Assembly (NCBI GenBank): GCA_030762175.1
Contig: CM060841.1
Location: 10,952,501 to 11,016,500, forward strand
Direction: 5' to 3'
Source of the DNA: Metallyticus violacea
Lineage: Eukaryota > Arthropoda > Insecta > Mantodea > Metallyticidae
DNA: 64,000 nucleotides
Part shown: positions 1 through 10,274 of the stretch, one piece after another
How the letters are laid out: each line of letters starts with the position of its first letter
Position numbering within the stretch: the stretch's first letter is position 1
The notes under the pieces: model-generated
What the model saw: the letters and a program-made list of their open reading frames with translations, nothing else
Database searches by the model: none
What the model was told of the DNA's origin: nothing
Made by a program: the position numbers and the translations under genes

Positions 1-612
1 TTGTGCTGTATTTCAGAAATTTATGTAGCTATCAATATGAGCTTTTATAAGATATTAAGAATACTTAACTAAAGATACTCGGTAAAATTTAATTCTTTCT
101 GCACATAAAAAGTTTTTTAAACAAAAATAAATGTTATTTTTGGATAACTTAACATTTTGATAAATGTGCATTTTTGTCAGTAAATCTTGTTGAAACTTTG
201 CACACACACCTAATGTATGCAAATGTGAAATGTGGTAACTATAAGTATTTAGTTGATAAAAATCAATACCAATAAAAATTTATTATTTTTTTTTTAATTT
301 TAAAAATTCATTTCTTTTCAAGCAACTGTCATAGATTCTAGTTCCCAGGATAGCATATTGTCTGCAGTTTAAGTAAAAAAAAAAAAATCACTCCAATTCC
401 ACCAATAGTTGTAAGAAAAATGCAGGATTATGTCGCAATGATTTCAGTTTTTTAACAATAGTTTATATTGGTTTTAAAAAAAAATTAAAACTTTATTTAT
501 GCATTAGAGAATTAAAATTTACAGAACATCTTTAGTTAAGTATTCTTAATATCTTTCACAAATTTCATATTGGTAGCTTTAAAACGTTCTAAGATACAGT
601 GTTAAATGTATA
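1..612. mobile_element. Long inverted-repeat (foldback/MITE-like) element, left edge cut
   Basis: Positions 51-76 and 528-553 are perfect 26-bp reverse complements. The similarity continues imperfectly on both sides, so the arms run roughly 1-115 and 485-612, separated by an AT-rich spacer of about 370 bp with no coding frame. Long arms around a non-coding spacer are typical of foldback elements or of MITEs with long termini. The left arm reaches the first base of the window, so the true end and target duplication cannot be seen. No transposase is present and the family is not recognised. Confidence 0.7.
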
Positions 613-649
613 CTGTTGCATTATTCGCTACATTTACACGCCCTAGTTA

Positions 650-670
650 CTGTTTTTTATTTATTTATTT

Positions 671-714
<44 letters not shown>

Positions 715-716
715 TT
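650..716. repeat. (ATTT)n microsatellite
   Basis: An array of TTTA/ATTT units with one interruption lies immediately outside the right arm of the inverted-repeat element. Confidence 0.9.
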
Positions 717-869
717 AAGTATATTAAGAATATTCTACCTATGAACGTTTAATTATTGTAGGGGGTCGGTGCCAAGCGTTCCTGCATGGCGCAACGCAGC
801 ATCAAGTAAACATTTTGATAGTTTTCAAAGTCCCCACAATTTACAGAGACTGTCACTAGCGGTACCGCA

Positions 870-1085
870 TCTGGAATGGAACTGGACCTGCTGAAGGGCT
901 TGCAAAACTCAGGGGGAGGAACCTCCACGTTGTCGGGATGCTATTTGGAAACAAGTTGGGGATTTCATGTGCCTCCGCGCAGTCCCGCCCTTAAATCCTG
1001 GCCGCCTCTAGCCTCCCTCACCTCATCCCTTCCTCCTGGAGATGTCTCCATTGTGGCTTAGGCACAAAGGACCAGCCATGAGTAC
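870..1085 (+). mobile_element. SINE-C fragment (3' part), diverged
   Basis: The segment around 1010-1072 (cacctcatcc..., then ccattg...gcataggcacaaa-like) matches the reverse complement of 45440-45510 and of 28570-28620. These are the 3' parts of a dispersed family whose best copy (45430-45850) has a tRNA-like head. Upstream of about 1000 the match fades. No A or B box is visible in this copy, so it is truncated or highly diverged. Confidence 0.55.
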
Positions 1086-2030
1086 GATTTAAGTGACCGA
1101 ATGTATTTTCCTCTGCTCCAGACCATCCATCCATCCTTTCGAGTCACCTTTTTTGCTGTTTCACTGTCAGTTGGGCAAAAGATATAGGAAATCAGCTGAA
1201 AGTTCTTGGCTATTAAGCCTCCTAATTATACAAACACCATTAAGGACCGACGTCTTTCTCTGCTCTGCTCTGACTATTTTGTGAATGACAGAGAATCTAG
1301 CAAGTCCATTCCATATGATTAACATTGAAACATTTGGTTCCGATATATTACTCCCAGTTGATACAATTCTATTGTTTTTTTAGATTTAGAATCACTAGCC
1401 CATGTATGAACAGCACTTATACTTAAGAGAACAATTGTGGCTTCCTACTTGTCTTTATTTTCATAACAAGTAGAATTCACGTGTTTGCGATGGTGTGATT
1501 AGATTGTTTTGAGTAAAAAACTCAACCACCAATCTTAAACATAAACAAAAACGACACTCGCCCAAGCAACGCGCTGAATTTCGAGGGCATCTATGTTATA
1601 TTATAATGAATGAAGCAGCGACAGATTTATTCATAATCTAGTTTGCATGTATTTAATTAAACAAAATTTAGCATATTAGTAAAGTTTAAAGAAGGTACAT
1701 GCATTACTATTAAAAGGTCTAGAGAACAAGATAAGTTTCGAAAACACATTCAAACTCATAATAAAATATTTTAGCTATCGTAATACGGGAATCACAAGAT
1801 TTCTTTTGTGCCATTTGTGTTTCTCTATTGAATGATCAGAATTAGACTGGTACGGTGCCTTATTTCTTGAAAATTAATTTACAATAACCAGCAGTTATTG
1901 TCTTTAGCTGAACAATATACCTTAAACTATAAAACACAGCATCCCAAAAAAGCGTTGAAAATATAGAAATAAACTGCTAGTAATTTCATTTGCAACGCCA
2001 AAAAGAGACACGTCAAACCGATCCCACATT
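1086..2030. other. AT-rich interval, nothing recognised
   Basis: Only short chance frames are present. No terminal repeats, tRNA boxes or protein domains were seen. Confidence 0.6.
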
Positions 2031-2280
2031 TTCTCAGAAGAAGCAAATACGACAGTAATACCACCGGATGTCAAGGGAGTGCTTGCGGTACACCAAGAGT
2101 GCGGAATGTTATTCCGAGAAATTGGTGTTCGTGTTGTACGAAATGCTTCCACAGCGAAATGAGTAAAACGAGGTAGGACAAACACACAGACGTGAAGGCC
2201 CCATCATACAACGGAAAAAGATGACAAAAATAATTTATTAACTTAGAATGTGTTGCAATTTTAATGGCCAGCAGTGAAAA
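2030..2280 (-). mobile_element. Partial copy of Tc1-like MITE (CTGGCCATTAAAATTG termini)
   Basis: Read on the minus strand, 2276-2256 gives a terminus with the core ctggccattaaaattg, followed by a body (about 2210-2050) that matches 47215-47370 over roughly 140 bp with small gaps. The 47-kb copy shows both ends; this copy shows only the terminus near 2276. The opposite end near 2030 is not recognisable. A 70-80-codon minus-strand frame crosses the region but matches no domain I know. Confidence 0.55.
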
Positions 2281-2734
2281 TGTATTATTTCCTTCGATTA
2301 TTTTTCATATAACACAACGTGTTTTATCTATTGGAATTCTGATAAAACATTAATTTGCTTTACATGCTATGCATAGAGATGTAAAGAGGCTAAAAACATG
2401 TGCATTCGATAACGAACAAACAGCAGGTGAGGAACTATTTACACGCCAGTGCTGTGTGTAAATAGCCCCTACTGAACTGATCTTGCTGTTTCTGACTGCA
2501 TATAACTTATAAACAAAAATGCTTGACAGTTGTGAAGATATTTTGAATTATGCATGTTTTCTTCTTAAGTGAATATTTTGACGATACTATAAATTTCTGA
2601 AACACAAAGCTGTTTTCAACAGTAATCAGTGCGGTTTAATTTGGTGTGTATCTGTAAGATTAGTGACATCTTATAGAAAATTAACTGAATGTTCTTCAAA
2701 AGATTTAATGTGACAATAATTATAGGTAGAGATA

Positions 2735-3999
2735 CGAGGGTAGGACCACAAGTTTCCGGCCTAACAATTTTCTAAATATAATAAAGACAAAAACTATGTA
2801 TCACTTTTCAATATACTTCTCACATCTTTGAATTAACATTTCAATCCCCACCCCCCAAATAGTTCGAAGTCTTGTCTGCAAAATGGGCATATTCAGATCC
2901 ATCCCTTCTTCGTCACACTTAAATTAATTTCCTTCCTTCAAGCTCCTTCTTGAGTTTCAGAAGAGAAACTAGTCATTGGGAGCTATATCTGGGCGGTATG
3001 GTGGATGATCGACCTCTTTGAATCACATTTCTTCACAGTTTCCTTTGCAACAAGAACTGTGCGCACAGAAGTGGTGTCGTGAAGAAGGCGCACACTCAGC
3101 TTTCCTCGCCTTTTCTCTTTGATATAAGCACGCAGCCTGTGCAGTAGGCCAGAATAGTACTCCCAGTTTATTGTGGTGCTCCTTGAGGTCAATGAAGAGT
3201 ATTCCTTCACAGTCCGAAAAGATTGTGGCCATGATCTTCTTGGTTGACTGAGTGACTTTGGTCTTTAGAGGCGGTGCTTCGCCAGGTTTGCGCCACACCA
3301 TTGATTCTCTTTTGGACAAGGGATCATAGTAGAGGACCACAGTTTCATCTCCTGTAACAATGGTTTGTAGAGCTTCTCTCTCGTTGACACGGCAGAGCTC
3401 CAAAAATGCCTGACAACAGATGATTCGTTGCTGCTTTTGGATTGAGGAAAGAAGTGTAGGCACCCATCTTGCACTAACCTTATTCATGATTAAATGCTCA
3501 TGAATAATTCGAAGGACTGTTGTTTTAGAAAGGGCCAACTTTACTACTATTTCCGTAACTTTGAGCCGCCGGTCTCCCATAATTTCTCCTTGCACAAGAG
3601 CGATGTTTTCAGGAGTGAGCACCTCCAAGGGCCGACCTGCACGCTCTTCGTCTTCAATGCTTTCTCGACCCATTCGAAAAAGTTTGATCCATTCTTTTAC
3701 GGTAGAATATGAGGGGGGATGCTTCCCCATATACACAGTCCAATCGCTGTTTAATTTCATTTGGAGTAAGTCCTTCTTTTGTGAAGAACTTAATAACACG
3801 CCTCATACTCCATTTTAAACATGTCACAATCTTATACACATAGCCTTCTTTATACAACTATATCTGAACAACTGAACACAGCGCGGCGGAAGTTACAGCT
3901 GCAATTATTTAGTTAACAGATAAGATATAACACCAGATAAGGGGTTGTGAAGGCGATAATCCTTATCGGCGAGGCCGGAAACTTATGGACCTACCCTCG
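2735..3999 (-). mobile_element. Full-length mariner element (DD34D), inactive copy 1
   Basis: The element is 1265 bp, the usual mariner length. Its terminal inverted repeats of about 27 bp begin CGAGGGTAGG on both sides and end in the TTTCCGGCC block, with two mismatches between the ends. It is flanked by TA at 2733-2734 and 4000-4001, the expected mariner target duplication. The transposase lies on the minus strand and is broken by frameshifts. A second member of the same family starts at 4652, so this is a multicopy family. Confidence 0.93.
2983..3857 (-). pseudogene. Mariner transposase, frameshifted
   Basis: The protein would cut and paste the element. The helix-turn-helix region (KFFTKEGLTPNEIKQRL) lies in one frame near 3800-3720. 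The next frame carries YSTVKEW, EDEERAGRP and the linker-like SARWVPTLL motif. The first catalytic aspartate is in VTGDET near 3350, followed by the IFSDCEGILFIDL strand. A second frameshift near 3190 moves the reading into LLHDTT, where the second catalytic D is kept but the usual DNAPVHT context is lost. The third catalytic block (YSPDLAPSD in copy 2) is degraded to a stop near 2985. At least two frameshifts and the loss of the third motif make it non-functional. Confidence 0.92.
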
Positions 4000-4009
4000 T
4001 ACTTTAACT

Positions 4010-4649
4010 TCAATAATGATCCTTCATATTTTTAGCTCCTACTGTATCACAAAAAGATGAATTTATAAACAAAAATAGAGAAAGGCATTACAAATAGCCT
4101 TAGCAATAGCTTCCACATCTGGTGCTTCATGATAACGAAATCATCGCAAGTAGATGTTAACATGTAATAAAGATGAAACAGAAATCTTTGGGGTAGCTAA
4201 TGAAAAAGTTCAGAATTTAATTTGTAAATTCTTGTATAGCACAAAAAATCTTAGGACATGACAGTAGTTTAATACTACTGAGGTTGAAATGATCATAAAT
4301 GCAGAAAATTTGCAATCTTGAATTATTCTGCTGTCTAAATTCCCTACTACGTAGAGAAGACCCGTTGCTGAGAATTCGTTAAGTTCAAGGGATTATGCAA
4401 AATATTAGACGACCTAAATAAAAATATCAAAGGTTACATTTAAAACGCCTCGTGATGGGTGGCGACGTATTTAACGGAAAAGGCGGTTCCCAGTACTGTC
4501 CACGCACATTGAACTCTACCCACGTCGGCAAAGTCCCGCAGTTCTTCTACATGAAAGTAATTCCAAAGAATGTTCTCTATTCACTTGTTTCTGTACCCGC
4601 GTGAGGACAGGCAACCTCAGTACTTCTTGAATCGTTTTTTCGGGTAATA
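4010..4649. other. Unassigned spacer between two mariner copies
   Basis: No terminal repeats or coding domain were seen. The part at 4440-4620 is slightly richer in GC than its surroundings but has no recognisable motif. Confidence 0.5.
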
Positions 4650-4651
4650 TA

Positions 4652-5401
4652 TGAGTGTAGGTCCATAAGTTTCCGGCTTAACCATTTCCTATGTATGATA
4701 AAGACAAAAGCTATGCTTCACTTTTCAATATAGTTATCCTTTATTGCAATACACTACTCACATCTTTGAATTAACATTTCAATCCCCACCCCCCAAAATA
4801 ATCAGAAATCTTGTCTGCAAAATGGGCATAAACAGCACCCATCACTTCTTTGTCACACTTGAATTTCCTTCCTCCAAGGTCCTTCTTGAGTTTTGAGTAG
4901 AGCAAATAGTCACTGGGAGCTAGATCTGGGCTGTAGGGTAGATGGTCGATCTGCTTGAAGTCACATTTCTTCACAGCTTCCTTTGCAACAAAAGCTGTGT
5001 GCACAGGCGCGTTGTCGTGAAGAAGGCGCACACACCACCACTCAGCTTTCCTCGCCTTTTCTCTTTGATGGAAGCACGTAGGCTGTGCAGTAGGCCAGCA
5101 TAGTACACCCGATTTACTGTAGTGTATCTCTCCTTGAAGTCAATGAAGAGTATTCCTTCACAGTCTCAAAAGATTGTGGCCATGATCTTCTTGGTTGACT
5201 GAGTGACCTTGGCCTTTAGAGGCAGTGCTTCGCCACGTTTACGCCACTCCATTGATTCTCTTTTAGACAAGAGATTATAGTAGAGGACTATAGTTTCATC
5301 TCCTGTAACAATTATTTGCAGAACTTTTCTCTCGTTACTACGGCAGAGCTCCAAAAATGCCTGACAACAGATGACTCGTTGCTGCTTCTGGAATGAGGAA
5401 A
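4652..5401 (-). mobile_element. Mariner copy 2, truncated at a SINE head
   Basis: The transposase-3' terminus is present: TGAGTGTAGG at 4652 preceded by TA, followed by the same TTTCCGG block as copy 1. The sequence follows copy 1 up to about 5400, matching its position near 3450. There it stops exactly where a SINE-A tRNA head begins. The remaining part, equivalent to about 550 bp of copy 1 with the transposase N-terminus and other terminus, does not resume after the SINE at 5683. The element is therefore truncated, not merely interrupted. Confidence 0.9.
4771..5401 (-). pseudogene. Mariner transposase, C-terminal two thirds, frameshifted
   Basis: A minus-strand frame at 5031-4771 carries the second and third catalytic blocks intact: LLHDNAPVHT and, 34 residues after the HD aspartate, YSPDLAPSDYLL. 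This is the DD34D signature of mariner. It runs to a normal-looking C-terminus ending GGWGLKC. A second frame at 5354-5166 carries the first block, VTGDET, and the KIMATIF strand. The two frames do not join, and the N-terminal DNA-binding domain is missing. Confidence 0.9.
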
Positions 5402-5682
5402 GTCGGTCCTGATGGTGTAGTGGTTACCATACTTGCCTCCTACACCCAAAAACGCGGGTTCGAACCCAGCCAGGACCGATGGATTTTTTCGGGCGTAAAA
5501 ATCCTAAGTATGGCTTCCTTCGGAAGGGAAGTAAAGCCGTGGGTCCCGTGTCGTAAATTTGCGGCACGATAAAGAACCTCAAGCCTGAAAGAAGAGGCCT
5601 CTGAGCAAAATTTGTCGGCCGTTTCACGCCCTGAGTTGATGACCTGAGCTGTTAAAGAGCGTCCATAAATAAATCAATCAAA
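5402..5682 (+). mobile_element. SINE-A copy 1 (tRNA-derived)
   Basis: The tRNA-like head has the A box (tggtgtagtgg-like, here tgatggtgtagtgg) and B box GGTTCGAACCC. The 7-bp acceptor stem tcggtcc/ggaccga is perfect. The body and the tail ...ataaataaatcaatcaa follow. Relative to other copies, 12 bases (the gaatgggacgct stretch) are missing near 5638. No target duplication is visible: the left flank is mariner and the right flank is unrelated. Confidence 0.93.
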
Positions 5683-5689
5683 GAAATTG

Positions 5690-6570
5690 CTTATTTAAAA
5701 AAAAATCAGCGTTGACTCATAGCGAATAAAATGTAGAATATAATCTAGTAAAAATGACTAAAATTGAGAGAAAATAATTTATAGGTTACGACTAAAAAGT
5801 ATAAATAACTTTAAGAAATTGTGAATTAAACTTTCCTCTAGACCTAAAGTTAGTGGGTATAAACCCTTCCGAGATTGATATTTTTAAAGTAAAAATCTAC
5901 AGTGCAAGTTGTTCGTGAAGAACTTAAAACTCCTTATCGAATATTTACAGAGTTCTTCCGAACGTGAAAAATGAGGTCGCTGAAGAAATTTCCAGTATTT
6001 TCACATCCAAGTAATACCTTAACACCACACTTCATGGCACTTGAGGCGATAGGTGCAAAGTGTAGCTCTAGATTTAAACGGTTCATATATACGTTTATAA
6101 CTTGTAATTTGAATACTAGATATATAAACTTCTTGCTATTACAGAATGAATTAGCCTAAAGTATTGTTCTGGATTTATCCATGCCCACTATCACTTGTTT
6201 ATTCCCTCTGATGACTATTGCTTCTTTAAACACGCTTATAACCGTATTATTATATACGAATTTAGTAGTTCCACAGCGCCGTGTATTGTCTACTTGTACT
6301 AGCAATATTGTAATATAGGTTTGATACGCACTATTTACAATTTCAAATATATAGGTAATAATTATTCATTTACATATGTCTTATTATGAGAATCTGATTA
6401 CATGTTTATACTTATTAATCCTATTTACTCTTTAGTATTACAAACACCGAGAGGTTTCAAATGATAAAATTAATATTCGCAGGCCCCGGATACGAATCAA
6501 TGGTTTCTCCTGTCGCTTATACAAATGTTTTCTTTCCTTTCCACGAATTAGTGCCGGACTAGTTGAGCTG
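5690..6570. other. AT-rich interval, nothing recognised
   Basis: Short frames only. No repeats were matched elsewhere in the window. Confidence 0.5.
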
Positions 6571-6640
6571 GTGCAGTGTGCGGTATGATGGTGGCTTGCA
6601 CGTGGAAATGTTTCTGCCCCTGCGTCCGATGTGGAAGGTT

Positions 6641-6859
6641 TTATCTGAGGGGCACAAACTCCTTGGAGGGAGGAGCTTTGCCATTCCTTCCTTCCGGAGG
6701 GGGCATAGGTATAAACGGCCTGCCCTTGAGCACTGCTAAAGTACCAACAGTTCTTACCAATCCAAGCATACTAATAACATTCAGTTTCTTAAATACATCA
6801 CTGAGTTGCTGGTCTATGCTGAACATCCCCATGGAGATGGTCTGTTGTTTGATTTCCAC
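6641..6859 (-). CDS. Candidate terminal exon of an unknown cellular gene (tentative)
   Basis: On the minus strand an open frame of 72 codons begins directly after a TAG that could serve as a splice acceptor (ctag then GTGGAAATC) and ends at TAA at 6641. The translation has an ordinary soluble start, a short hydrophobic stretch (NVISMLGLVRTVGTLAVL) and a proline-rich basic tail (RPFIPMPPPEGRNGKAPP). Its composition is more protein-like than the low-complexity frames elsewhere in the window. I do not recognise the family. There is no strong polypyrimidine tract and no neighbouring exon was found. A 95-codon frame is also open on the plus strand here, so it could be an accidental open frame or a decayed retrocopy. 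Confidence 0.25.
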   Translation of the reverse strand: MEIKQQTISMGMFSIDQQLSDVFKKLNVISMLGLVRTVGTLAVLKGRPFIPMPPPEGRNGKAPPSKEFVPLR

Positions 6860-7027
6860 CTAGCATGGCACCCTGAATTGTCTAAAAATTTAGCGTGCAG
6901 AAATATGACCTCGTTTTTCGTATCCAGTCACCATTGCTGTGAAGTTTTGTGTAAATATGTTAAGCTTAAGCCTGTATTGTACCAAAAAGAAGAGCGGTTG
7001 AAATTATTTTATATTACGTCATTATAA

Positions 7028-7690
7028 GATAGATTAAAAGGAAACAACTTTTCAGAAATGCATAAACAAAAACGTATTTTAGGCTGTAATTGTGAACACA
7101 ATATAGTTTTGAATTTTTGGTATATAGGATTGCATAAAAATGACTCTTAGTATACAAAATGACTTAGTCATCTGTTATGTGTAAAAACACGAACCTTAAA
7201 ATTACACCCAAAATTTTTTTATTTCTTGGCAGGAGTCTCAGAACCGCCCTGACGATGTAGTTAGTTGATAACGGTGACATTACTACGAGAAGCAGCAAAA
7301 CAAGGCAATGCTTTTTACGTCGTTTTCTTCACTAGCAAGCAATGGTTTCAGCCACAGCACTTCTCGACCTTTAACCGCCGCGCATTTACCGTAGCGCAAG
7401 TGCTTCTGCAGAAAACTTGTTACGTCACCTCATTGTTTCGAGTTGAATGTATGTTATCACATTCTTCGATATTATTCGTACAACTTGCTCGGTAGTGCTC
7501 GTGGTCGGCCAGGCTTGGGCCAAGGTCGCTCAAGGGCTCCCCAATGAGTCACGAGTTCGCCGATTACACATACAAGCCAGTGAGGATGAAACCAGCGGTT
7601 CCTACTCACCGCCTGTTTCTTCCATCACTGCTAGCTGCAGTTTACTTCAGCTGAGAGAACATACCGTTCCTTTCTACTTCCAAGACAAGG
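7028..7690. other. Unassigned interval, GC rises after 7230
   Basis: The stretch 7230-7690 is more GC-balanced than its neighbours and holds an 83-codon plus-strand frame (7447-7698) with no recognised domain. It directly precedes the LINE fragment and might be unrecognised upstream LINE sequence. I see no evidence to decide. Confidence 0.35.
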
Positions 7691-8450
7691 AAGTTTAATA
7701 TTTTTATATGCGGATGACCAGGTGTTGATTGCTCAAAGTCGAGAGGATGCAAAGTTTTTGATATGATAAGACAGTTAATGAATGGTAGCGTTTGCAGCTG
7801 GAGAACTTCAAATAAACATGAAGAAAACTGAATATCTGGTAGTAGGAGGAGGTGGAAGATATAAATCTACCACAGGGAACCATTAGAGTAGTGAAGCGCT
7901 TTAGTACTTGGGATCCATTAGCGGGGAGCTGTAGAGCTGATGTGGACTACAGAATCTTACAGGCTAGAAAGGCGATTGAGATGTTAAATGCTGTTCTCTG
8001 GAGCAGAGTTATATCTAGGAAACAAAGAAAAGAATCCTTCCTACACTAGTGGAGAGTGTATTAATTTACGGGGCAGAAGGTTAGACTTTGACTGAACGCC
8101 AAAAAGGTAAACTTCAGACAGTGGAGTTGGATGACATGCGAAGAGGAGCCAGGGTGTCTGGATTGCAAAGAAAAAGAAATGAAGAGGTTAGACAGGTTAT
8201 GGATATGGAGGAATCAGCTGTAGAAAGAATCCAGAAGCGGGCTTTACAATGATATGGACACGTTAGGAGAAGGGAGGACAATCGATGGTTCAGAATTCTT
8301 TTGGAGTGGTCACCGTCAGGAAGAAGAAAACGTGGTCGTCCAAGACTATCGTGGACAGCAGGAATCAAACTAACAATGAAAAATTACAATGCAAGAGGAA
8401 GATTGGCAAGATCGTGAGAGATGGAGATTGGGAATAAAGGGTACCATCTG
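7690..8450 (+). pseudogene. Non-LTR retrotransposon (LINE) reverse-transcriptase 3' end
   Basis: Near 7700 the translation gives LYADDQVLIAQS, the YADD catalytic motif of reverse transcriptase. It is followed in shifting frames by the MKKTEYLVVGG region, an AIEMLNAVLWSR segment, an ESVLIYGAE-like segment, and a basic C-terminal domain rich in R and W with ...GRRKRGRPRLSW. It ends in an EEDWQDRE-like tail near 8440. Many insect LINEs carry this order (thumb region then an RR/GRPR tail). Several frameshifts and stops make it dead. The 5' part of the element is absent, as usual for 5'-truncated LINEs. I cannot assign the clade with certainty. Confidence 0.85.
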
Positions 8451-8499
8451 AAAAGTGGAACAACCCTAAAAAGGATCTGCACATCTTTGCCGGTTGTAC

Positions 8500-9956
8500 T
8501 GTAACCTACAAACCTGCTTAAACTTTTGACTAAGTTTTCTGGAAGGTAATTTCTGGATTTAATGAAATATAGAACTCCATTGCTATGTGGCAAAGCCATA
8601 ATTGTGGCTTATGGATTGTGGAACCATACTGTGGCATACACGTCTTTATTATTGTTGGAGGAAAGGAAATGCCCGTTACTTGAAAATAGCGGTTGGATGT
8701 CGTTGCTGGAAAGTTTCGATAATATGGGTGATTTAAACGCCCTCATCTACAGTAGTACGGAGAATAGCTATCAGAGAACCAGATAGGCAACAACCACCAA
8801 ACAACACAAAAGCGTCAGTGCCAAATCTCATTCTCGTAGAGTCAGCTCGCTTCCGTGCAGAATCTACACAAAGAGTAGCATCTGAAATGTGGGTATCTCT
8901 TATTTAGGGGAAAGTTTCATTGTCATAACTAGAAGTGGTGTAAATACCCTATCAAGGTATTGCTTAATGTAAACTACAAACACTAAATGTCACAGCGTTT
9001 TCCAAATCTCCTGCACCTTCATTCTCACATCCTTGTCCTTTGCCTGGATCATCTTCTTCTTCGTCTTCCTTACCGGCTGTTGTGCTTAGCAATCAATAGC
9101 AGTGCCACAGTCTTCTATAATTCTTCTCCGCAGATAACATCGAAATTCATCAACCACCATACTTCTTCTTCGCCGTAATCTTTCGTCCATTAAGAACATT
9201 ATCACTACGATTATCATGTTCTTGGCTTCTCCTACATCTTATTGCATGTTCATTATTGTTATGCATATATTTTATTTTTCTCGCAAATGCTTTCTTCATT
9301 TCCCTATCTTCTACCGCCCTTGTTGAGTCACTGAGTTCTTGTCAATTGGAGGAACTGGGTTCCATTCCATTAATCAAAAAATGAGGTGATCATATCTTTC
9401 CCAACAGAAACAATTACTTTTGCTTGTTTTTTGATGATGGAGACTTATCACTTATCAACAGTGATTATCTTTAAAAGAAACTCCGCATTTTCCTGTAACA
9501 ACATTTGCTACTGCATGCAAACCCGCACGTAAACGTATGAGAAGCTGCAGTCCGTGTACAAACACGTCTCAAATGAAAAGTTTCAATTACCAACATGTGG
9601 GTGGCTCCCAGGGAAATTTTCAGAACTTCTGAAATGCTTTAATGTTATTCGAGGATCCTCTTTCAAAATGACAGCAGCGGTGTAAAGTTTTCGAGCTCAA
9701 AATGAAGCCCTGGGTCTCTCTTCCTTTGAAATTTATTGCCCCCTCCCTCTTTAAAGTTTTTGAACTATCTTCGAGCTGTGCTCTATGAAAGAATAAACTC
9801 TTCAATGACTTCTGCAATATTGTTTATTTTGCAGCATTGTTTGTTACGTGTCACCTTCATTTTGCAGAACAGGTTTCCACTTGCACACCCCTCACAGATG
9901 AAAACGGGAAGTGACAACAATGAAACTAGTAGAAGGGACTATAATAAGACTATACT
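8500..9956. other. Unassigned; pyrimidine-rich 8990-9200
   Basis: The plus strand from about 8990 to 9200 is strongly C/T-biased (cttcttcttcgtcttcc-like). The rest is ordinary AT-rich sequence without a recognised element. Confidence 0.4.
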
Positions 9957-10274
9957 AGTGTATATTACGTTTTTTTATATTTATTTACGGACGCTCTTTA
10001 ACATCTCAGGTCATCAGCGTCCCATTCAACTCAGGGTGTGAAACGGCCGTAAATTTTGCTCAGAGGCCTCTCTTTCAGGCTTGAGGTTCTTTTTCGTGCC
10101 GCAAATGTACGACACGGGACCCACGGCTTTACTTCCCTTCCGAAGGAAGCCATACTTAGGATTTTACGCCCGAAAAAATCCATCGGTCCTGGCCGGGTTC
10201 GAACCCGGGTTCTTGTGTGTAGGAGGTAAGTATGGTAACCACTACACCACCAGGACCGACAGTGTATATTACGT
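9957..10274 (-). mobile_element. SINE-A copy 2 with perfect 14-bp target duplication
   Basis: This is the best-preserved member of family A. The element proper is 9971-10260 on the minus strand. The identical 14-mer agtgtatattacgt at 9957-9970 and 10261-10274 is the target duplication. The head shows the acceptor stem tcggtcc/ggaccga, the A box tggtgtagtgg and the B box gggttcgaaccc. The body includes a short hairpin (cttcc ttcggaag ggaag) and a 3' segment in which gacgct pairs with agcgtc before an ataaataaa-type tail. The head most resembles tRNA-Val, Glu or Gly; I cannot decide which. A perfect duplication implies a relatively recent insertion by LINE machinery. Confidence 0.96.

Noticed and set aside
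10180..10260. Apparent tRNA gene on the minus strand, and the same at the other SINE-A, B and C heads
   Set aside because: Each tRNA-like stretch is followed by the same SINE body and recurs many times. The anticodon arm does not fold into a proper 7-nt loop, so these are SINE promoters, not tRNA genes.
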